Source: Methanobacteriota archaeon (GTDB lineage Archaea > Thermoplasmatota > Poseidoniia > Poseidoniales > Poseidoniaceae). Taken from it: 33,701 bases of DNA. The stretch covers positions 1 through 33,701 of the forward strand of contig PAMN02000015.1 in NCBI GenBank assembly GCA_002707335.2, read 5' to 3'. Positions within the stretch are counted from its first letter, which is position 1. The number at the start of each line of letters is the position of its first letter. Position numbers and translations under genes: made by a program. The notes beneath the pieces are model-generated. The model saw only the letters and a program-made list of their open reading frames with translations. It had not been told where the DNA came from and did no database searches. Shown one piece after another: positions 1 through 7,890 of this stretch.

Positions 1-287
1 CATAATTCTGCTGATTTTGGATGGCATATTATTTTCCATTCTGCTTTTTGGTTACTTAAGTAACCAGATGCTTGCATAACATCTGCATCAATGTTTTCAT
101 CCATTGCAAATTCGCTTGTATCTTTAGTAAGGTTGAGTTTATTTACAGCGCTGACTGCCAAAGTAGTGTAATCACTGTCTGGACCAAATACATGAATGTC
201 TCCATCAATGAAGCGACTTTTTGCAATTATCCCTTTGTCATTGTGTAGGATAAAATATCCTTCGAAAATGGTGGAATTATTAGTCAT
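1..287 (-). CDS. Unknown protein, N-terminal part (runs off the window's left edge)
   Basis: An open frame on the minus strand starts with ATG at 285-287 and continues for 95 codons to the window edge without a stop. It begins MTNNSTIFEGYF and contains a hydrophilic, probably beta-rich segment (FIDGDIHVFGPD). The start overlaps the 3' end of the thiolase gene by 8 nt, so the two are probably translated from one mRNA. In many archaea the gene after this kind of thiolase encodes a DUF35 OB-fold/zinc-ribbon scaffold. I do not see the DUF35 cysteines in the visible part, so the position is suggestive but the family is unassigned. Confidence 0.7.
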   Translation of the reverse strand, partial: MTNNSTIFEGYFILHNDKGIIAKSRFIDGDIHVFGPDSDYTTLAVSAVNKLNLTKDTSEFAMDENIDADVMQASGYLSNQKAEWKIICHPKSAEL

Positions 288-1455
288 TAGGAGACCTCCC
301 AAATATGTGTACTGCACAAGTTGCCCCTGAACCTCCAACATTGTGAGTTAATCCTACTTCAGCATCATCCACTTGTCTGCCTTGTTCAACATCCCCTCGT
401 AATTGCTTGAATATCTCTACGACTTGTCCAGTTCCTGTTGCCCCTAATGGATGCCCTTTAGATTTCAAACCTCCACTAGAATTTATTGTAACATCTCCGT
501 TATTCCTCATTCCTCTTTCTTGGGAGGCAAAATTTCCTCCATCTCCCTTATCTGCGAATCCAAGGTCTTCCGTTGCAAGTAATTCGGCAATTGTGAAACA
601 ATCATGAACTTCTGCTAAATCAATATTTTTAGCAGTTAAAGACGAGGATTTGTATGCTACTTCTGCGGCTTTCTTGGTGGCTATTAATTCAGTAATAGAC
701 GGTCTGTCATGAAGGGCAAGATAGTCACTTGCGGCACCCGAACCCTTAACCCACACAGGTGTGTCTGTGAATTTTTTAGCAATATGGTCTGCTGCTAGAA
801 TTACTGTTGATGCACCGTCAGATGTAGGGCAGCAATCATACAGTGTTAATGGGTCTGCAACCATAAAACCGGATTTTGCCTTATCAAAATCAACCTGTTT
901 TCTAAGATGTGCATATTCATTTAGGAATCCGTGTGTATGATTTTTCACCGAGATGTTTACCAAATCATCATGTTTGGATCCATACTCGTGAAAGTGCCTG
1001 CGTGCCATCAATGCATAAGTACCTGGGAACGTAAGGCCTGCCAGCCTTTCCCATTCAGTATCTCCACTCACGCCTAACCAGAACCTTTTCCTCTCAGGAG
1101 ATAGATCATTCATCTTCTCAATACCTCCTGCTACTACAATATCGGCTTGTCCGCTTTTGATAGCCAGCCAAGCATCCCTCATCGCAAAACCAGATGATGC
1201 ACATGCGTTTTCAACACGTCGCACAGGAATATTGTCCATTCCTGAATGTTCTGTCATTAAAGCGGCCGTATTACCTAATTGCCCACCTCCGAAAGCGGTA
1301 GAGCCAATGAAAGCCTCATCGATTATTCGAGGGTCAAAATTTTGGTCGACTGATTCAAATGCATTCAAGGCAGATTCAGCCCACATTCCCTTCAGTCCTT
1401 GCTCATGGTTGCCGTATTTTGTCTGACCAGCACCAATGATTGCAACTTCGACCAT
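280..1455 (-). CDS. Acetyl-CoA C-acetyltransferase-like thiolase (SCP-x/archaeal branch)
   Basis: A full-length 391-residue thiolase. The nucleophile is Cys85 in NACASSG. Further signatures are EVHDCFT, the catalytic His335 in KGHPLGATG, and HNVGGSG near the C-terminus, where classical thiolases carry a second cysteine motif; the HN-x-GG form is typical of archaeal and SCP-x-type thiolases. In archaea these enzymes condense two acetyl-CoA to acetoacetyl-CoA for the mevalonate pathway, often in complex with HMG-CoA synthase. A role in fatty-acid beta-oxidation is the main alternative. The ATG at 1453-1455 gives a normal N-terminus (MVEVAIIGAGQT). The gene is divergent from kptA and overlaps the partial downstream gene by 8 nt. 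Nearby isoprenoid genes favour the mevalonate role, but this is inference. Confidence 0.9.
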   Translation of the reverse strand: MVEVAIIGAGQTKYGNHEQGLKGMWAESALNAFESVDQNFDPRIIDEAFIGSTAFGGGQLGNTAALMTEHSGMDNIPVRRVENACASSGFAMRDAWLAIKSGQADIVVAGGIEKMNDLSPERKRFWLGVSGDTEWERLAGLTFPGTYALMARRHFHEYGSKHDDLVNISVKNHTHGFLNEYAHLRKQVDFDKAKSGFMVADPLTLYDCCPTSDGASTVILAADHIAKKFTDTPVWVKGSGAASDYLALHDRPSITELIATKKAAEVAYKSSSLTAKNIDLAEVHDCFTIAELLATEDLGFADKGDGGNFASQERGMRNNGDVTINSSGGLKSKGHPLGATGTGQVVEIFKQLRGDVEQGRQVDDAEVGLTHNVGGSGATCAVHIFGRSPND

Positions 1456-1536
1456 GTTAAGGCCAGTAGTTCACAGTTCAACTAACTCTCGGTGCATAAG
1501 GTTCAACAACATGTCTTATGTCGCAGAGTCGTTACC

Positions 1537-2217
1537 ATGTTGAGACAATGCAGAACACACGGACATTTTAGAGGCTCAAATTGCCCTGAATGCAATGCAG
1601 AAGGGAAATTCATTATGTCTGATAAGGAATCCAACAGTATCGGAAAAATCTTGGCTTTAGTTTTACGACACGCTCCAGAAAAATTCGGTGTTGAAATGGA
1701 TTTGAATGGATGGGTTAACACCCGAGAACTATCAGATGCAATACAAAAGCAGAGACATTACTACCATTGGATAAGAAGTTGGCATTTCCAAGCTATTGCA
1801 GACTCCGATGAGAAAGGACGCTACCAGGTTGAAGGTGAAATGATAAGGGCTACTTATGGCCATTCAATTGAACTAGAACTAGACTTACCTACTGACGATA
1901 TTCCAGATGCTCTTTACTGGCCATGTGAACCAGATATGTCAAGCACACATCTTGAACTAGGTTTATCCGCAGGAGATAGAAATCACGTTCATCTCTCGAA
2001 AACAATCGGGAAAGCAATGGAAGCAGGTCATGTAAGAATCAACAGGCCAGCAATTATTGAGATTGATACAACTAGAGCAGTTGCTGATGGACACACAATT
2101 TGGAGAGCAGGTAAGACAGTCTTCTTGTGCGAAGAAATGCCTCCAGAATACTTGTACCTCGTTGAAGAGGATGACCCTGCTATTCAAGATATAATTGCAC
2201 AGTGGGAAGAAGAATAA
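1537..2217 (+). CDS. kptA: RNA 2'-phosphotransferase, Tpt1/KptA family
   Basis: KptA/Tpt1 enzymes use NAD+ to remove an internal 2'-phosphate from RNA, releasing ADP-ribose cyclic phosphate. The start at 1537 (MLRQCRTHGHF) is preferred over an in-frame ATG at 1492 because it begins just before a short zinc-binding segment (C5, H8, C16, C19) that resembles the N-terminus of euryarchaeal homologues. Then come LVLRHAPEKFG (Arg44, His45), the GWV motif, an IRATYGHS motif, NHVHLS and the C-terminal AGKTVFLCEEMPPEYL. The usual LYHGT nicotinamide-binding motif reads LYWPCE here. The stop codon abuts the stop of the convergent zinc-ribbon gene with no gap. Family assignment is firm; the cellular substrate is unclear. 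Confidence 0.88.
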   Translation: MLRQCRTHGHFRGSNCPECNAEGKFIMSDKESNSIGKILALVLRHAPEKFGVEMDLNGWVNTRELSDAIQKQRHYYHWIRSWHFQAIADSDEKGRYQVEGEMIRATYGHSIELELDLPTDDIPDALYWPCEPDMSSTHLELGLSAGDRNHVHLSKTIGKAMEAGHVRINRPAIIEIDTTRAVADGHTIWRAGKTVFLCEEMPPEYLYLVEEDDPAIQDIIAQWEEE

Positions 2218-2553
2218 TCAATTTTGATAATCCCCGCAATTTGGACAGAAATCCAAATCAGCTTCCATAGGCATATTGCACCTCGGACAGAAACCATTTG
2301 TAGCAATCTCATTTTGCTTTAATTCTGTTGAGTTAATATCATTCATTGCAAGCGCTTTTACAATTTTTAGTGGATCTTCACCCAATTTTGATAAATCAAC
2401 AAACCTTCTTTTGAAATCAATTGCATGCATCAGAGCAGATTCGATTTGCCATTGTCTCTTTTCTCTTTCATTTTTGTCAACTATTGTTTCGCATGAATCT
2501 AATTCTGCCTGCATGTGACGGATAAACTGGTCGACTGATGGAGAGTCTGACAT
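2218..2553 (-). CDS. Small zinc-ribbon protein of unknown function
   Basis: A 111-residue protein with no recognisable enzymatic domain. The first 80 residues look helical and charged (DKNEREKRQWQIESALMHA). The last 25 form a zinc ribbon with two CxxC knuckles, CPRC and CPNC, separated by about ten residues. Such C-terminal ribbons commonly mediate protein or nucleic-acid contacts. The gene lies tail-to-tail with kptA: the two stop codons are directly adjacent at 2215-2217 and 2218-2220. It is divergent from the isopentenyl phosphate kinase gene across about 67 bp. I cannot assign a function. Confidence 0.75.
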   Translation of the reverse strand: MSDSPSVDQFIRHMQAELDSCETIVDKNEREKRQWQIESALMHAIDFKRRFVDLSKLGEDPLKIVKALAMNDINSTELKQNEIATNGFCPRCNMPMEADLDFCPNCGDYQN

Positions 2554-2620
2554 GGTTTGGGGTCTAATTCATAGGTTGTAAATCCAATGCAAAGATTAGT
2601 TAGTAGTACTTCGGAATACC

Positions 2621-3394
2621 ATGGGCGGGAAAGTCGTTATCAAATTTGGTGGCGGTTTAATTACTGATAAGGAAAATATGTGTACCCCTAATATGCATAT
2701 CATAGATTCTTTAGTTGATATCTTATCGAAAGTTGAAAAACAAATAATTCTAGTGCATGGCGCAGGGTCATTTGGTCACATGAAAGCCAAAAAAGCAAGA
2801 TTGGCTGAAGGAAGATTGCCTGGATTAAATCAGGATATTTCAGTACATGAAGTACGAGAAGACATGCTTTTGTTAAACAAACATGTTACAGATTCAATAC
2901 AAAGATACGAGTTAGATTATTCAACATATCCTCCAAGAGATTGGGCTGCTGGAGACGGACCAAATTTCAAGGGAAATCTACCACTTTCAGACGGAATTAC
3001 AGTTGTCTTTGGTGATGTTGTCGACGATTATGAAAAAGAATTTGCAATATTATCTGGTGACGATTTGATGTATCGATATGCAACGGAAATCCCTGATGTA
3101 GATTGTGTCATATTTGCAATGGGTGGAGTTGATGGTTTACTAAAAGTTCCGCCATCCGAAGCAACAGTGAATGATTTATTCAAAACTTGGAGTCCAGATA
3201 TGAATTTTAAAGGAGAGCACGCCACAGAGTTTGATGTAACCGGTGGTATCGGTCTAAAAGTAACAAGAGCCTCAATGATTGCTGAAAAGGGCATAGATGT
3301 CTGGCTGGTCAATGGCATGCATCCTGAAAGGATATTGGAACTTGTTGAAGGAAAAACGACAATTGGAACTAAGATAGTATCGGGGAACTGTTGA
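2621..3394 (+). CDS. Isopentenyl phosphate kinase
   Basis: A 257-residue amino-acid-kinase-fold protein. It begins with the nucleotide-binding KFGGGLITDKEN segment (Lys8, the glycine run, Lys17). The kinase-specific HGAGSFGH motif ends in His53, matching the catalytic histidine of characterised archaeal IPKs. LSGDDLMYRYA and DVTGGIGLKV lie in the C-terminal half and fit the ATP-binding lobe. The enzyme phosphorylates isopentenyl phosphate to isopentenyl diphosphate, the last kinase step of the archaeal mevalonate route. The stop is 27 bp from the IDI-GGPPS fusion gene on the same strand, so the product feeds directly into the next enzyme. The ATG at 2621 gives a normal N-terminus. Confidence 0.93.
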   Translation: MGGKVVIKFGGGLITDKENMCTPNMHIIDSLVDILSKVEKQIILVHGAGSFGHMKAKKARLAEGRLPGLNQDISVHEVREDMLLLNKHVTDSIQRYELDYSTYPPRDWAAGDGPNFKGNLPLSDGITVVFGDVVDDYEKEFAILSGDDLMYRYATEIPDVDCVIFAMGGVDGLLKVPPSEATVNDLFKTWSPDMNFKGEHATEFDVTGGIGLKVTRASMIAEKGIDVWLVNGMHPERILELVEGKTTIGTKIVSGNC

Positions 3395-3421
3395 TTTAGT
3401 TGACGCGAGACCGTATCAACA

Positions 3422-5161
3422 GTGAGGAACATGAAAGGATACACAATTCACGATGTTCCGACAATTCATGTTGATGAGGATTCAAAAAGTAGTTTGGAAG
3501 GAACTGATTCAACTCAGGAATTATTGATGTCAGAAGCAGTAATTGAGGTAACTGAATCAGATGGGATAATTGGTCCAATTTCTAAATTCGAAAGCCACAA
3601 CGGTGTTGGTAAATATCACAGAGCATTTAGTGTATTATTATTTGACTCAAGCGGCAGGTTATTACTTCAGAAAAGAGCTAGTCACAAAATAACGTTTCCA
3701 AATGTATGGGCCAATAGCTGCTGTTCTCATCCACTTTTCAGCGATTCAGAAAAAGATGAAACTAATAATATTGGAGTAAAAAATGCTGCTGTTAGAAAAT
3801 TAGAACAAGAACTAGGAATCAGTCCAGAAGAAGTTTCTATCGACAAATTCGAATTTGTAACTAAAATGAAGTATCAGGCTAGGCAAGACCAAGATTGGAT
3901 TGAAAGAGAAATCGACCATTGTCTTGTCATTCACACTGATGTAAATTTGAACCCAAACCCCAACGAAGTTAGCGATGTAAAATGGGTCAGCCAGGCCGAA
4001 TTAGAAGAAATGCTAATCGCTAACGATCCTGAAAATGTGATTGCCCCCTGGTTTAGGTGTATCGCTGCTCGTTTGATGACAGATGATTGGTGGATGCCAG
4101 GGTGTGTTACTCCAGATGATTTGATTCACGACATGGGTGACGTTTCTCACATGCTTCCGAATGCTATAGGAGCAGATTTAACAACAAGTATAGCAGAAGT
4201 CAAAGATTTGGTTGAAAATAGAATCGAAAGAGCATTGACTCATACTAACTTAGAACGCCTGTCTGGAGCAATGATGCACTTAGTAGAAGGCGGTGGAAAG
4301 CGACTTCGAGCAACTTTACCTTGGTTAGTTGCCAAAGCCGTTGGTGACACGCATTCTGGATTACTTGATGTAGGAGCGGCGATTGAAATAATTCACAACT
4401 TCACTCTGGTTCATGACGACATTATGGATGATGATGATATTCGTAGAGGGAGAGCATCCGTCCACGTCGAGTATGATTTGCCTACAGCAATAAATGCTGG
4501 AGATGCGATGCTTGCAATCGCATTTGAAGCAATGGCTGTTGCTGAAGGAATAGAGCCAGAATTGCTACCTTTCTTGGTAAAAAGGATAGGTCGCATGGTT
4601 AGAAAATGTAGTGAAGGTCAGCAATTAGATATCGAATTTGAATCCAGAGAATCAGTTTCCGAAGAAGAATACATTGAGATGATTCATGGTAAAACTGCAG
4701 CTATGTTCCTGACTTGTGCAGAAGTAGGCGCTCATCTCGCTGGTGCAGATGAAGATACAATTCACTGTATGCATGATTGGGGTCTTGCGCTAGGGCTATG
4801 TTTCCAATTGATGGATGATCTGATAGATGTTCTTTCCGACTCAGATACTCTTGGTAAGCCCAGTGGAAGTGATGTCGCTCAAGGCAAAAGAACACTAATG
4901 GTAATCCACGCATTACAGCAACCACCATCACAATACAAGGACGATTTGTTATCTGTTCTTGGAAAAGGCGATTCGGTGACTTCTGACCAAGTAGCACTTG
5001 CTCACAGGGCACTGGACAATTTAGGTTCAATAGAATATGCAAGGAACAAAGCTGAAATGTATCATAGAAAGGCTCACGATTGTTTAGATAGATTGCCAAA
5101 ATCACCGGCAATAAAAGCATTAAAAGAACTTACAGATTATCAACTGCAGAGGATATTTTGA
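3422..5161 (+). CDS. Fusion of type 1 isopentenyl-diphosphate isomerase and geranylgeranyl diphosphate synthase
   Basis: A 579-residue two-domain protein, numbered from GTG at 3422; an ATG three codons later is an equally good start. Residues about 60-220 are a Nudix-type IDI: KYHRAFSVLL, the WANSCCSHP active-site loop (Cys101), a Nudix-like helix (AAVRKLEQELG) and Glu163 in the EREIDH segment. Residues about 250-579 are a trans-prenyltransferase: GGGKRLR, the first Asp-rich motif D332-DIMD, RRGRASVH, and the second Asp-rich motif D465-DLID followed by GKRTL. Phe327 lies five residues before the first Asp motif, where archaeal C20-forming enzymes carry an aromatic residue. The protein should convert IPP to DMAPP and on to GGPP for archaeal lipids. 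It overlaps the convergent MOSC gene by 32 bp. Confidence 0.93.
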   Translation: MRNMKGYTIHDVPTIHVDEDSKSSLEGTDSTQELLMSEAVIEVTESDGIIGPISKFESHNGVGKYHRAFSVLLFDSSGRLLLQKRASHKITFPNVWANSCCSHPLFSDSEKDETNNIGVKNAAVRKLEQELGISPEEVSIDKFEFVTKMKYQARQDQDWIEREIDHCLVIHTDVNLNPNPNEVSDVKWVSQAELEEMLIANDPENVIAPWFRCIAARLMTDDWWMPGCVTPDDLIHDMGDVSHMLPNAIGADLTTSIAEVKDLVENRIERALTHTNLERLSGAMMHLVEGGGKRLRATLPWLVAKAVGDTHSGLLDVGAAIEIIHNFTLVHDDIMDDDDIRRGRASVHVEYDLPTAINAGDAMLAIAFEAMAVAEGIEPELLPFLVKRIGRMVRKCSEGQQLDIEFESRESVSEEEYIEMIHGKTAAMFLTCAEVGAHLAGADEDTIHCMHDWGLALGLCFQLMDDLIDVLSDSDTLGKPSGSDVAQGKRTLMVIHALQQPPSQYKDDLLSVLGKGDSVTSDQVALAHRALDNLGSIEYARNKAEMYHRKAHDCLDRLPKSPAIKALKELTDYQLQRIF

Positions 5162-5585
5162 TATCTCCCCCGTTCAAAACCCTGCAGTACCATCTGGTAT
5201 CTCCCGGATTCAACTTATCTGAAAAACGATTAAAATTTCCATCAATAAATGAGTCAGCAATTTTGTAACATGGTGATGCAGCAGAAACTATTTCCAATTC
5301 AACATCGCCTACTGATATCTTTTCTCCAATAGACAAGTTGCATCCAGAGATTAGTAAATTCTCACCTGTTGAACCCGGCGAGATAGGATGTCCTTCTTCT
5401 TGCAATTTTAACAAAATATCTAGATCCAATATGCAAATTGCTCTTTCAGGTCCTCCGTGATATTTCGGATTTTGTTGTTTATCTGCAACAATTCCAAGAT
5501 TATCGATACTACACTCTGTGATTGGTAGTTTTGGAACCCCGCCTTGGGAAACAAAAATCCCGTGCAGGTGGCCCAATAAATTCAC
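5130..5585 (-). CDS. Stand-alone MOSC-domain protein
   Basis: A 151-residue MOSC (molybdenum cofactor sulfurase C-terminal) domain. Diagnostic segments are a start typical of the family (HGIFVSQGGVPK), KYHGGPERAICI, PGSTGENLLISG, IGEKISVGD and the conserved cysteine in ASPCYKI. Characterised stand-alone MOSC proteins act on molybdenum-cofactor substrates or handle sulfur, for example in reduction of N-hydroxylated compounds. It starts with GTG three bases after the aEF-2 stop, so it may be cotranscribed with aEF-2. Its 3' end overlaps the convergent IDI-GGPPS gene by 32 bp. No molybdopterin biosynthesis gene is visible nearby, so the substrate is unknown. Confidence 0.85.
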   Translation of the reverse strand: MNLLGHLHGIFVSQGGVPKLPITECSIDNLGIVADKQQNPKYHGGPERAICILDLDILLKLQEEGHPISPGSTGENLLISGCNLSIGEKISVGDVELEIVSAASPCYKIADSFIDGNFNRFSDKLNPGDTRWYCRVLNGGDIKISSAVDNL

Positions 5586-5588
5586 CCA

Positions 5589-7796
5589 TCAGTCAGAGTA
5601 GTATGATTCAGGATTTGGATCTGGCTTCAGACCTTTTCTTGTTCTGATTTCACCAACAACCTTGTCAAACAATTGAGGTGGCAGCATTTCGAATCCGGTG
5701 TTTTCTGAATTCCATACTGCTCTACCTTGGGATGCAGCTCTGATGTCATTAGAGAAACCAAATGTTTCAGCAACCGGTAATGTTCCAATTACAGTGGTTA
5801 CTTCACCTTCTGAAGGCATGTCTTCTATGATTCCTCTTCTGTTGGTAATTTCTCTTGTTACTTGCCCTAGCCAATCATTAGGAACTGAAACATGAGATCT
5901 TTGCATTGGCTCCATCAAAACGGTTCTTGCTCTCATCATTGCTCCCTTGATGCCATTTCTTACTGCAGGAATTGTTTGTGCAGGACCTCTGTGAATTGCA
6001 TCTTCGTGCAATTTTGCATCGACTAATCTCACCATCATTCCCATAACTGGTTCATCAGCGATTGGACCTTTCTTACAAACTTCATTGAACGCTTCGATGA
6101 TTAATTCTCTGGTTTCGTGAAGGTTTTGAATACCCTTTGTGTCGTTAACCAGAACATTTGTTCCGTTGATTGCGTAGATCTTTCTCATTTGATCTTTGTC
6201 CATTCCGAATTCTCCGAATTTGTTTCCAATTTCTTTCGCATCTCCAGACCTTACAGGCCCATCTCCGAAATGTCCTTCTCTCAATGCTGCGACTACTTCA
6301 TCAGAAAGTGGCTCACATTCAATCATGAATCTGTTGTGGCGATTTGGTGATTTACCCTCGAATGACCTTCCATGATTGTTTCCTTCCACAGATTCTCTGT
6401 ATACAACAATTGGTGGGCTAACTTTAACCTTGATGTTTTGCTCCTCTTCCAGTCTGTATACTGTGATTTCTAAATGCAATTCTCCCATTCCAGCTAGTAG
6501 AGCTTCACCAGTTTCTTGGTTTGTCATTACTTGCAGTGAAGCATCAGATTTTGCCAATGCTCTGAGTGCATCAATGAACTTTGGTAAGTCTTTCATGCTT
6601 TTAGGCTCGACAGCAACTGTAACTACCGGGTCTGAATAATGTCTAATTGCTTCGAAAGGAGTGAAATCTTTGTCTCTTGATAGTGTAACACCAGCCGCTG
6701 CAGAACGAATTCCAGTGATTGCAGCAATGTTTCCTGCTACGACCTTTGGCACAGTTATTCTATCTCCTCCAACCATCATACTTACTTGTTGTACTCTTTC
6801 TGGTTTCGCTGCACCGATAGCGAATACGGATTCACCTTGGTTTATTGCACCTGAGTACAATCTTCCTACTGCAACTTCTCCTGCGTGAGGATCCATCCAA
6901 ATTTTTGTAATCATCATTGCTAATTCTGCATCTGGGTCACAGCTTACCATAGCCTTACCGATTGTTGTATCTAGGTCACCATTCCAAATGTTAGGAATTC
7001 TGTAAGGTTGAGCCTCAACTGGGCCTGGTAGTTTTGTAACCGCCATGTCCAGTAATACTTCGTGAACTGGTGCTTTTCGAGATAATTCTTTTTGTTGCTC
7101 ATTGTTACAGTATTCAAAAATATCCTTGAAATTGATTCCTGTTTTCTGCATGAAAGGAACAGTAATCCCCCAGTTGTGATATGCAGAGCCGAAAGCAACG
7201 GTTCCAGTACCGACGTCAACTTGCCAAGATTTCTTGAATTCTTCAGGTGCGAATTGCCTAATCAATTTGTTAACTTTTGTTATTGTTTCTTGGAATCTAG
7301 CCATCATGTCTTCTGGAGTAACCTGAAGTTCGTTGATCAATCTGTCAACTTTGTTGATGAAAAGAACAGGCTTAACTTTCTCCTTCAATGCTTGCCTGAC
7401 AACAGTCTCAGTCTGAGGCATTGGGCCCTCAACTGCACAAGCTAGAATGAAACATCCGTCAACTGCACGCATAGCACGTGTAACGTCTCCACCAAAGTCA
7501 ACGTGACCTGGTGTGTCTATTAGATTGATTAGATAGTCAGTTCCTTCAACGGAGTGAACCATAGACGCAGATGCAGCGTTAATTGTGATTCCACGAGCGC
7601 TTTCTTGTTCATCGAAGTCTAAAACACGGCTCTTTCCAGCTAGATCTTCGCTCATCATTCCTGCCCCGGCAATCAAGTTGTCGGACAGTGTAGTCTTTCC
7701 GTGATCGATGTGCGCAGCAATACACAAATTTCTGATTTGAGGTAAGATGTGCATAACTTCTGTTGCTTTTTTGATATTGTCTTCCTTACGGCCCAT
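5589..7796 (-). CDS. fusA: Translation elongation factor aEF-2
   Basis: A 735-residue archaeal EF-2, the ribosomal translocase GTPase. The P-loop is AHIDHGKT (28-35), followed by the switch RGITI, DTPGHVDF and NKVD; the later domains II-V are complete. The C-terminal domain has the archaeal/eukaryotic segment HEDAIHRGPAQTIP, whose DAIH histidine is the diphthamide site. The ATG at 7796 (MGRKEDNIKK) is chosen because it matches the usual aEF-2 N-terminus; an upstream in-frame ATG at 7844 would add 16 atypical residues and reach into the promoter region. The gene lies downstream of uS12, uS7 and a desaturase on the same strand. Dph6, which completes diphthamide, is encoded at 19226-19873. Confidence 0.96.
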   Translation of the reverse strand: MGRKEDNIKKATEVMHILPQIRNLCIAAHIDHGKTTLSDNLIAGAGMMSEDLAGKSRVLDFDEQESARGITINAASASMVHSVEGTDYLINLIDTPGHVDFGGDVTRAMRAVDGCFILACAVEGPMPQTETVVRQALKEKVKPVLFINKVDRLINELQVTPEDMMARFQETITKVNKLIRQFAPEEFKKSWQVDVGTGTVAFGSAYHNWGITVPFMQKTGINFKDIFEYCNNEQQKELSRKAPVHEVLLDMAVTKLPGPVEAQPYRIPNIWNGDLDTTIGKAMVSCDPDAELAMMITKIWMDPHAGEVAVGRLYSGAINQGESVFAIGAAKPERVQQVSMMVGGDRITVPKVVAGNIAAITGIRSAAAGVTLSRDKDFTPFEAIRHYSDPVVTVAVEPKSMKDLPKFIDALRALAKSDASLQVMTNQETGEALLAGMGELHLEITVYRLEEEQNIKVKVSPPIVVYRESVEGNNHGRSFEGKSPNRHNRFMIECEPLSDEVVAALREGHFGDGPVRSGDAKEIGNKFGEFGMDKDQMRKIYAINGTNVLVNDTKGIQNLHETRELIIEAFNEVCKKGPIADEPVMGMMVRLVDAKLHEDAIHRGPAQTIPAVRNGIKGAMMRARTVLMEPMQRSHVSVPNDWLGQVTREITNRRGIIEDMPSEGEVTTVIGTLPVAETFGFSNDIRAASQGRAVWNSENTGFEMLPPQLFDKVVGEIRTRKGLKPDPNPESYYSD

Positions 7797-7839
7797 AGTA
7801 TCACGACTCAGGTATGACTTGGCCACAGACAAGGGGTTT

Positions 7840-7873
7840 ATCAAATCGACTACAATTTAGTAAATCAAATCGA
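7840..7873. repeat. Pair of exact 10-bp direct repeats upstream of aEF-2
   Basis: ATCAAATCGA occurs at 7840-7849 and again at 7864-7873, 24 bp start to start, in the 94-bp gap between the desaturase stop and the aEF-2 ATG. Read toward aEF-2 the copies are TCGATTTGAT, and the proximal one runs into GATAAACC, a possible weak TATA element about 45 nt before the start codon. This could be a regulator or promoter-element pair for aEF-2. It may also be chance in AT-rich DNA. Confidence 0.4.
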
Positions 7874-7890
7874 ATACAGTGTGCTGATTA

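Noticed and set aside
3028..3444. 138-codon antisense open frame over IPK
   Set aside because: It mirrors a strongly conserved kinase gene, has no recognisable motif or start context, and is a shadow.
7797..7844. Upstream extension of aEF-2
   Set aside because: It adds 16 residues before the canonical MGRKEDN start and runs over the probable promoter.
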